Of a stretch of 64,000 nucleotides of DNA, positions 58,407-64,000 are shown one piece after another. The notes beneath the pieces are model-generated. The model was not told the DNA's origin and did no database searches. It was given only the letters and a program-made list of their open reading frames with translations. The DNA is taken from NCBI RefSeq assembly GCF_001015195.1, contig NZ_LDES01000038.1:146063-210062 (forward strand). Reading direction: 5' to 3'. Position numbers and translations under genes: made by a program. How positions within the stretch are numbered: position 1 is the first letter of the stretch; each line of letters starts with the position of its first letter. Origin of the DNA: Sphingomonas sp. Y57. GTDB taxonomy: Bacteria; Pseudomonadota; Alphaproteobacteria; Sphingomonadales; Sphingomonadaceae.

Positions 58407-58436
58407 AAAAAGGCCCGGAGCTTTCGCCCCGGGCCT
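58407..58436 (-). terminator. Rho-independent terminator of aceA
   Basis: On the minus strand an 8-bp stem (AGGCCCGG / CCGGGCCT, 58436-58429 and 58418-58411), extended by two more pairs after a mismatch, with a GAAA loop, is followed by TTTTT (58411-58407). It starts 26 bp after the aceA stop. Confidence 0.88.
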
Positions 58437-58461
58437 CCTGTCCTCTCCAAACCTGCGCGGA

Positions 58462-60057
58462 TCAGGCCGCGAACTGGTTCATCGTGTTATGGGCGCCGCC
58501 CGCCTTCAGCGCGGCCTCGCCGGCGAAATATTCCTTATGGTCGTCGCCGATGTCGGAGCCGGCCATGTTCTGGTGCTTCACACAGGCGATGCCCTGGCGG
58601 ATCTCCTGGCGCTGCACGTTGAGAACATAGCCGAGCATCCCCGCCTCGCCGAAATATTCCTTGGCGAGGTTGTCGGTCGACAGCGCCGCGGTGTGGTAGG
58701 TCGGCAGGGTGATCAGGTGGTGGAAGATGCCCGCCCGTTTCGCCGCGTCACGCTGGAAGGTGCGGATCTTCTCGTCGGCTTCGGCCGCCAGCTCCGACCC
58801 GTCATAATCGACGCTCATCAGCTTGGCGCGGTCATAGGCCGACACGTCCTTGCCCGCCTCGGCCCAGGCGTCGAACACCTGCTGGCGGAAGTTGAGCGTC
58901 CAGTTGAACGAAGGCGAGTTGTTGTAGACCAGCTTCGCGTTCGGAATCACCTCGCGGATGCGGTCCACCATGCCGGCGATCTGCTCGATGTGCGGCTTCT
59001 CGGTCTCGATCCACAGCAGGTCGGCGCCGTGCTGGAGAGAGGTGACGCAGTCGAGCACGCAACGGTCCGCGCCGGTCCCGGGCCGGAACTGGAACAGGTT
59101 CGAACGCAGGCGCTTCGGACGCATCAGCTTGCCGTCGCGGTTGATCACCACGTCGCCGTTGATCGTGCTGGCGTCGGTGATCTCCTCGCAGTCGAGGAAG
59201 CTGTTATACTGGTCGCCGATGTCGCCCGGCTCGGCCGAATAGGCGATCTGCTTGGTCAGGCCGGCGCCCAGCGAGTCGGTGCGGGCGACGATGATGCCGT
59301 CGTTGATGCCGAGTTCGAGGAAGGCATAGCGGCAGGCGCGGATCTTCGCGAGGAAGTCCTCGTGCGGCACGGTCACCTTGCCGTCCTGGTGGCCGCACTG
59401 CTTTTCGTCGGACACCTGGTTCTCGATCTGCAGCGCGCAGGCGCCGGCCTGGATCATCTTCTTGGCGAGCAGATAGGTCGCCTCGGCGTTGCCGAAGCCC
59501 GCGTCGATGTCGGCGATGATCGGCACGACGTGGGTCTGGTGGTTGTCGATCGCGTGGATCAGCCGCTGCTCCTCGACCTGGTTGCCGCTCTCGCGGGCCT
59601 TGTCGAGATCGCGGAACAGCCCCCCCAGCTCGCGCGCATCGGCCTGGCGCAGGAAGGTGTACAGTTCCTCGATCAGCGCCGGCACGCTGGTCTTCTCGTG
59701 CATCGACTGGTCGGGCAGGGGCCCGAAGTCGGACCGCAGCGCGGCAACCATCCAACCCGAAAGATAAAGATAGCGGCGCTTGGTCGTGCCGAAATGCTTC
59801 TTGATCGAGATCAGCTTCTGCTGGCCGATGAAGCCGTGCCAGCAGCCCAGCGACTGCGTGTAATTGGCCGGATCGAGATCATAGGCGGCCATGTCTTCGC
59901 GCATGATCTTCGCCGTGTAGCGGGCGATGTCGAGACCGGTCTGGAAGCGGTTCTGCAGCCGCATGCGGGCGACCGCCTCGGCGCCGATGCCGGCCCAGGA
60001 CGAGCCCTGGCTGCGGATCAGCTGTTCGGCCTGCGCGATTTCTTCCTGATAGGTCAT
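58462..60057 (-). CDS. aceA: Isocitrate lyase
   Basis: 531 aa from ATG 60057 (GAGGAAG upstream). This is the longer isocitrate-lyase subclass. SLGCWHGFIGQQ, ADIDAGFGNAEATYLLAKKM, the catalytic loop SDEKQCGHQDGKVTVPHEDF and LVYNNSPSFNWTLNFRQQ are intact. The Gln in KQCGH is normal for this subclass, where the shorter forms have Lys. It cleaves isocitrate to glyoxylate and succinate for growth on acetate or fatty acids. No malate synthase gene is in the window. A strong terminator follows. Confidence 0.95.
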   Translation of the reverse strand: MTYQEEIAQAEQLIRSQGSSWAGIGAEAVARMRLQNRFQTGLDIARYTAKIMREDMAAYDLDPANYTQSLGCWHGFIGQQKLISIKKHFGTTKRRYLYLSGWMVAALRSDFGPLPDQSMHEKTSVPALIEELYTFLRQADARELGGLFRDLDKARESGNQVEEQRLIHAIDNHQTHVVPIIADIDAGFGNAEATYLLAKKMIQAGACALQIENQVSDEKQCGHQDGKVTVPHEDFLAKIRACRYAFLELGINDGIIVARTDSLGAGLTKQIAYSAEPGDIGDQYNSFLDCEEITDASTINGDVVINRDGKLMRPKRLRSNLFQFRPGTGADRCVLDCVTSLQHGADLLWIETEKPHIEQIAGMVDRIREVIPNAKLVYNNSPSFNWTLNFRQQVFDAWAEAGKDVSAYDRAKLMSVDYDGSELAAEADEKIRTFQRDAAKRAGIFHHLITLPTYHTAALSTDNLAKEYFGEAGMLGYVLNVQRQEIRQGIACVKHQNMAGSDIGDDHKEYFAGEAALKAGGAHNTMNQFAA

Positions 60058-60171
60058 GTCACTTCCTCGGCTGTACAAGCTATGCAGGCGAACAACCGCA
60101 AATCCGGCCGGGAGTCAGCCGATATTGTCAGAAAATCAGGTCGGCTGGTGGAGCTTCGCTGCGTTATGATA

Positions 60172-60193
60172 GCAAAGTTGTAAAGAGTTTACA
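60172..60193. promoter_or_regulatory. Candidate operator upstream of aceA
   Basis: The minus strand carries AACTTTGC (60179-60172), like the RamB-type box; next to it TGTAAA-GAG-TTTACA (60179-60193) is a perfect inverted repeat. It lies 115-136 bp upstream of the aceA start and 107 bp from the divergent GGDEF gene. Further similar motifs, GGAACTTTCC (60201-60210) and AAACTTGCC (60251-60259), lie nearby. Confidence 0.5.
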
Positions 60194-60299
60194 GTCCGCC
60201 GGAACTTTCCGTTACGGGATAGGAATGAAACCCCGGCGTTAAACCCTTGGAAACTTGCCGGGCCTACAATCGACGGCTTGCAAGGGACCGGAGTAGGCG

Positions 60300-61943
60300 A
60301 TGCGCGGCAAGACGAACGAGGGCGGCCCGCAGCCGCGCCCGCCGCGCGATCGCGGCGACCGTCTCGCCGCGGGCGTGACGATCGCCGCGGTGCTGCTGGT
60401 CTGCGCCTCGGCCTTCACGGTCGCGCTATCGGTGGCGCGCTCGGTCCAGGGAACGCTGTCGGTCACCGACAATCTGACCATCTCGGTGCTGTTGCTCAAT
60501 GTCGCGCTGACCCTGCTCGGCTGGCGGCGCTACCGCGCGTTGAAGCAGGAGGTCGCCCTGCGCCGCGCCGCCGAGGCGCGGGCGAGCGAGCTGGCGACGA
60601 GCGACCCGCTGACCGGTCTGCTCAACCGCCGCGCGCTCGGCGAAAGCGGGGCAAGGCTGGTCGAGGCATCGCTCGGCCATCGCCGGCCGGTCGCGATGCT
60701 GATGATCGACCTCGACCATTTCAAGTCGGTCAACGACCTGCACGGCCATCTCGCCGGCGACCAGCTTCTCCGCGCCGCCTCCGCCGCGATCGTCGCGCCG
60801 CTGCCGCCGCATGCGCTGGCCGCGCGGCTGGGCGGCGACGAGTTCGCCTGCGCCTTCTCCTTCGATCCCGACCAGCCGGCGGCGGTCGATCATGTCGCCG
60901 ACGCTATCCTCGCGCGGATCGCTGAGCCCTTCCTGATCGGCGGGGTCGAGGCGCGGATCGGCGCGTCGATGGGGATCGCCCGGACGGAGGCGGGCTGCCG
61001 CACCGTCGACACGCTGATGCGCCGGTCCGATATCGCACTCTATGCCGCCAAGCGCGCGGGGCGGAACCAGCGCGCCTGGTTCGACGCGAGCATGGAACGC
61101 GAGCTGGAGCTGCGCAACGAGATCGAGCTGGGCCTGCGCGCCGGCATCCCGTCGGGCCGCATCGTCCCCTGGTTCGAACCGCAGGTCGATCTCGCCACCG
61201 GCGCGCTCACCGGCTTCGAGCTGCTGGCGCGGTGGGACCATCCCGACCATGGTATCATCGAGCCGGCGGCGTTCATCCCGGTGGCGGAGGAATCGGGGCT
61301 GATCGGCGAGCTGTCGATGTCGGTGATGCGGGCCGGGATCGAGGAGGCGCGCCACTGGGACCCGTCGCTGCTGCTCAGCGTCAACATCAGCCCGTCGCAG
61401 ATGCGCGACGCTTGGCTCGCCCAGAAGATCGTCAAGCTGCTGACCGAGACGAGCTTCCCGGCGGAACGGCTCGAGGTCGAGATCACCGAAGCCGCGCTGT
61501 TCGAGAATCTCGGACTCGCCGCATCGATCGTCGCCAGCCTGAAGAACCAGCGCATCCGCGTCGCGCTCGACGATTTCGGCACCGGCTATTCGAGCCTGAC
61601 CCATTTGCGGACCCTGCCGCTCGACCGGATCAAGATCGATCGCAGCTTCGTCCTGCGGATGACCGAGGATAGCGAGGCGGCGGCGCTGGTCCGTCTGATC
61701 GTCTCGCTCGCCCAGGGGCTCGACGTGCCGGTGCTGGCGGAGGGCGTCGAGACCGGCGAGATCGCGGCGATGCTGACCGCGATCGGCTGCACCATGGGGC
61801 AAGGCTGGCATTTTGGCCGCCCCGCGCCGGCTCGCACCACGCGGGCCCTGCTCGCGGGCCGTGGCCTGCTCTCCGCCGCCAGCCCGATCGCCCGCGACGG
61901 CGAAGTCGTCGCGATGCGCCAGCGCCGCCGCAAACGGGCGTGA
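60300..61943 (+). CDS. Membrane GGDEF-EAL c-di-GMP turnover protein
   Basis: 547 aa. Two helices at about 22-46 and 58-76 with a short loop place the enzyme domains in the cytoplasm. GGDEF domain: SDPLTGLLNRRALGE, MLMIDLDHFKSVNDLHGH, RLGGDEFACAF (178-182 intact). No RxxD inhibitory site is found before GGDEF. EAL domain: the name motif reads GFELLARW (Ala to Leu, Glu kept), then NISPSQMRD, EVEITEAALFENLGL, DDFGTGYSSL, IKIDRSFV, AEGVETGEI. Both activities are possible; one may dominate. GGAG precedes the ATG. Divergent from aceA across 242 bp. Confidence 0.9.
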   Translation: MRGKTNEGGPQPRPPRDRGDRLAAGVTIAAVLLVCASAFTVALSVARSVQGTLSVTDNLTISVLLLNVALTLLGWRRYRALKQEVALRRAAEARASELATSDPLTGLLNRRALGESGARLVEASLGHRRPVAMLMIDLDHFKSVNDLHGHLAGDQLLRAASAAIVAPLPPHALAARLGGDEFACAFSFDPDQPAAVDHVADAILARIAEPFLIGGVEARIGASMGIARTEAGCRTVDTLMRRSDIALYAAKRAGRNQRAWFDASMERELELRNEIELGLRAGIPSGRIVPWFEPQVDLATGALTGFELLARWDHPDHGIIEPAAFIPVAEESGLIGELSMSVMRAGIEEARHWDPSLLLSVNISPSQMRDAWLAQKIVKLLTETSFPAERLEVEITEAALFENLGLAASIVASLKNQRIRVALDDFGTGYSSLTHLRTLPLDRIKIDRSFVLRMTEDSEAAALVRLIVSLAQGLDVPVLAEGVETGEIAAMLTAIGCTMGQGWHFGRPAPARTTRALLAGRGLLSAASPIARDGEVVAMRQRRRKRA

Positions 61944-61951
61944 CTTTAAAT

Positions 61952-61975
61952 CCTCCCCGCGCGCAGCGGGGGAGG
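61952..61975. repeat. Hairpin after the GGDEF-EAL gene
   Basis: CCTCCCCGC (61952-61960), GCGCA and GCGGGGGAGG (61966-61975) pair with one bulged G, 9 bp beyond the stop. Same CCTCCCC build as hairpins A and D near argB. Confidence 0.55.
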
Positions 61976-61991
61976 GGTCTCCGCTCCCATC

Positions 61992-62076
61992 GTCATGCCG
62001 GCGGAGGCCGGCATCTCGGGAGAGGGGAGATGAGGTCGAGGCGAGAGCCGCCTGAGATCCCGCCCCGCGGGATGCC
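61992..62076. repeat. Dispersed ~85-bp palindromic intergenic repeat, copy 5
   Basis: The left arm GTCATGCCGGCGGAGGCCGG and the core ATCTCGGGAGAGGGGAGATG, GGTCGAGGCGAGAGCCGCCT match copies 1, 3 and 4; the right arm is changed to GATCCCGCCCCGCGGGATGC, which is still palindromic. Lies between the GGDEF-EAL gene and dapF. Confidence 0.75.
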
Positions 62077-62130
62077 CATTTGGGCACCTCTTATGGACTC
62101 ACGCCCTTCTAATCCCTAAGTCGCGCGGCG

Positions 62131-62955
62131 ATGCAGGTCCGCTTTCACAAGATGCACGGTCTCGGCAATGATTTCGTCGTGATCGATGCGCGCTCCACCG
62201 CGCCGGTCGAGATGACCGCGGCGCGCGCGCGGGCGCTCGCCGACCGCAAGACCGGGGTGGGCTGCGACCAGCTCATCCTCCTCGAACCGTCGGCCGTCGC
62301 CGACGCGCGGATGCGGATATTCAACGCCGACGGCAGCGAGGTCGAGGCGTGCGGCAACGCCACGCGCTGCGTGGTCAGCCTGCTCGGCGGCAGCGCGCGG
62401 ATCGAGACGGTCGCCGGACTGCTCGAAGGCAGCAGTGCCGACGGGCAGGTCTCGGTCGAACTCGGCGAGCCGCGCTTCGACTGGGACGCGATCCCGCTCG
62501 CCTATGCGATGGACACGCGCGCGATGCCGGTCGCCTGGGACGAGCTAGAGGCGCCGATGGCCGCCAATGTGGGCAATCCGCACGTCGTCTTTTTCGTGCC
62601 GGAGACCGACGCGGTCGCGCTCGACCGGCTCGGCCCACGGATCGAGACCGATCCGCTCTTCCCTGCGCGGATCAACGTCAACGTCGCCACGGTCGACGAC
62701 CGCGCCAATATCCGCTTGCGCGTGTGGGAACGCGGCGTCGGATTGACCGACGCCTGCGGTACCGGCGCCTGCGCGACCGCGGTGTCGGCGATCCGCGCCG
62801 GACTGGTCGATTCGCCGGTGCGTGTGACATTGCCCGGCGGGCCGCTGACGATCGACTGGGCGCCCGGCCGGCCGATCACCATGACCGGCCCCGCCACCCA
62901 TGTCTTCTCCGCCGAGATCGACCTGAGCGCCTTCGGGGCCGACCACCGCGGATGA
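62131..62955 (+). CDS. dapF: Diaminopimelate epimerase
   Basis: 274 aa, the usual length. KMHGLGNDFVVIDARS at the N-terminus; the two catalytic Cys are Cys74 in SEVEACGNATRC and Cys209 in LTDACGTGACATAV. It interconverts LL- and meso-diaminopimelate for lysine and peptidoglycan. Its TGA overlaps the mtaB start (ATGA), an operon pairing common in alphaproteobacteria. Confidence 0.96.
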   Translation: MQVRFHKMHGLGNDFVVIDARSTAPVEMTAARARALADRKTGVGCDQLILLEPSAVADARMRIFNADGSEVEACGNATRCVVSLLGGSARIETVAGLLEGSSADGQVSVELGEPRFDWDAIPLAYAMDTRAMPVAWDELEAPMAANVGNPHVVFFVPETDAVALDRLGPRIETDPLFPARINVNVATVDDRANIRLRVWERGVGLTDACGTGACATAVSAIRAGLVDSPVRVTLPGGPLTIDWAPGRPITMTGPATHVFSAEIDLSAFGADHRG

Positions 62956-64000
62956 GCGGCCCGGAACTGATCACCCTGGGATGCCGGCTCAACATCGCCG
63001 AGAGCGAGGCGATGCGCGCGGCGATGGCCGATGCCGGCGACCTGGTGATCGTCAACAGCTGCGCGGTCACCGCCGAGGCGGTCAAGCAGGCGCGCAAGGC
63101 GATCCGCCAGGCGGCGAAGCGCCGGCCCGATGCGCGGATCGTCGTCACCGGCTGCGCCGCCCAGACCGATCCGGCATCCTTCGCGGCGATGCCGGAGGTC
63201 GCCCGCGTGATCGGCAATGCCGACAAGGGCCGGGCCGAGCTTTTCGCCTTCGATCGCGGCGCGCGCGCCGATGTCCACGTCTCCGACGTCATGACGGTCC
63301 GCGATACCGCGCCCCATATGGCCGCCGCCTTCGCCGCCCATGCCCGCGCCTTCGTTGAGGTGCAGAACGGCTGCGACCATCGTTGCACCTTCTGCGTGAT
63401 TCCCTATGGCCGCGGCAACAGCCGTTCGGTCCCCGCCGGTATCGTCGTCGACCGGATCAAGGCGCTGGTCGACGACGGCCATGCCGAGGTGGTGCTGACC
63501 GGCGTGGACCTGACCAGCTATGGTCCCGACCTGCCCGGCGCACCGACCCTGGGGCAGCTCGTCGAGCGCATCCTGACCCATGTGCCGGGGCTTGGGCGGC
63601 TGCGCCTCTCCTCGCTCGATTCGATCGAGATCGACGACCGGCTGTTCGCGCTGCTGACCCAGGAGGCGCGGATGATGCCGCACGTCCACCTGTCGCTCCA
63701 GGCCGGCGACGACCTGATCCTCAAGCGGATGAAGCGCCGCCACAGCCGCGCCCAGGCGGTGGCGATGGTGGAGCGGCTCAAGGCGGCGCGGCCCGAGATC
63801 GCGATCGGCGCCGACCTGATCGCCGGCTTCCCGACCGAGGACGACGCGATGGCCGCGAACAGCGCCGCGCTGATCGACGATTGCGACATCGTCTTCGGCC
63901 ATGTCTTTCCTTATTCGCCGCGCCCCGGCACCCCGGCCGCGCGGATGCCGCAGCTTGACCGCGCCACGGTCCGCCGCCGCGCCGCCGAGCTGCGCGCGCG
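62952..64000 (+). CDS. mtaB: tRNA t6A37 methylthiotransferase MtaB, 5' part (runs off right edge)
   Basis: About 349 codons open to the end of the window. The N-terminal UPF0004 domain has LGCRLNIAESEAM (Cys11), IVNSCAVT (Cys37) and VVTGCAAQ (Cys68), which bind the auxiliary cluster; the radical-SAM motif is QNGCDHRCTFCVIPYGRG with Cys141, Cys145 and Cys148; then RLRLSSLDSIEID, HLSLQAGDDLILKRMKRRH and ADLIAGFPTEDD. It adds a methylthio group to t6A37 of tRNA. The short N-domain without a typical MiaB leader points to MtaB rather than MiaB or RimO. The TRAM domain is not in the window. Confidence 0.9.
   Translation, partial: MSGPELITLGCRLNIAESEAMRAAMADAGDLVIVNSCAVTAEAVKQARKAIRQAAKRRPDARIVVTGCAAQTDPASFAAMPEVARVIGNADKGRAELFAFDRGARADVHVSDVMTVRDTAPHMAAAFAAHARAFVEVQNGCDHRCTFCVIPYGRGNSRSVPAGIVVDRIKALVDDGHAEVVLTGVDLTSYGPDLPGAPTLGQLVERILTHVPGLGRLRLSSLDSIEIDDRLFALLTQEARMMPHVHLSLQAGDDLILKRMKRRHSRAQAVAMVERLKAARPEIAIGADLIAGFPTEDDAMAANSAALIDDCDIVFGHVFPYSPRPGTPAARMPQLDRATVRRRAAELRA

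Noticed and set aside
58462..60057. KQCGH in place of KKCGH in isocitrate lyase as a missing residue
   Set aside because: The long isocitrate-lyase subclass, as in Pseudomonas, normally has Gln here, so it is not an anomaly.

Overview
The window reads as a chromosomal segment of a GC-rich (roughly two thirds G+C) alphaproteobacterium, most likely a sphingomonad (Sphingomonas/Rhizorhabdus type). The pointers are an Entner-Doudoroff operon with an embedded glucokinase, a TonB-dependent receptor, a suf operon led by an Rrf2 regulator, an lptC-lptA-lptB-rpoN operon, and several families of imperfect palindromic intergenic repeats. No tRNA, rRNA, CRISPR array, transposase, integrase or phage gene was seen. 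The assignment rests on gene content and sequence style read by eye, not on a database search.

Layout. 1-7037: an envelope-glycan type locus (GtrA-like flippase end, GtrB-like glycosyltransferase, SAM methyltransferase, two large polytopic membrane proteins that look like GT-C enzymes, and a UDP-galactopyranose-mutase-like flavoprotein). 7153-13812: an exported amidohydrolase overlapping a Tat-exported M19 dipeptidase homologue that lacks key metal ligands, a glutathione transferase with a clear promoter/operator, the dicarboxylate carrier dctA and a TonB-dependent receptor. 13999-20702: an OlsB-like acyltransferase divergent from the zwf-pgl-edd-glk-eda operon. 20728-30702: the complete propionyl-CoA to succinyl-CoA operon (pccB, thiolase, mce, scpA, bioB, pccA), divergent from a RamB/ScfR-type regulator. 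30771-34430: a small membrane protein, a DUF952 protein, 3-hydroxybutyryl-CoA dehydrogenase, queG and an exported msrB. 34545-44488: a Gly-rich double cold-shock protein, terC, a short RNase D, lptC-lptA-lptB-rpoN, a nucleoside transporter, a queuosine-precursor transporter and argB. 44501-44687: a cluster of four hairpins between the convergent argB and dapD. 44695-49469: dapD with an overlapping HAD nucleotidase, then an AraC regulator plus ene-reductase pair bounded by a short direct repeat. 49572-55458: the suf operon. 55695-64000: pyrD, two c-di-GMP proteins flanking isocitrate lyase, dapF and the start of mtaB.

How it fits together. Propionyl-CoA from odd-chain or branched substrates is carboxylated by the biotin enzyme PccAB, epimerised by Mce and rearranged by B12-dependent ScpA. 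BioB, which makes the PccA cofactor and itself needs Fe-S clusters, is encoded inside the same operon. The regulator belongs to a family that elsewhere controls glyoxylate and propionate genes, and AACTTTGC-like motifs occur both at its own divergent promoter and upstream of aceA 30 kb away, so one regulon may cover both. The suf operon supplies Fe-S clusters for several enzymes in the window (Edd, BioB, QueG, MtaB, and probably the ene-reductase).

The most notable unexplained items are the glycan/GT-C locus at the left edge, the perfect 21-bp-arm palindrome in the four-hairpin cluster at 44501-44687, the dispersed ~85-bp repeat family, the M19 homologue without its metal ligands, and the possible islet carrying the AraC/ene-reductase pair.
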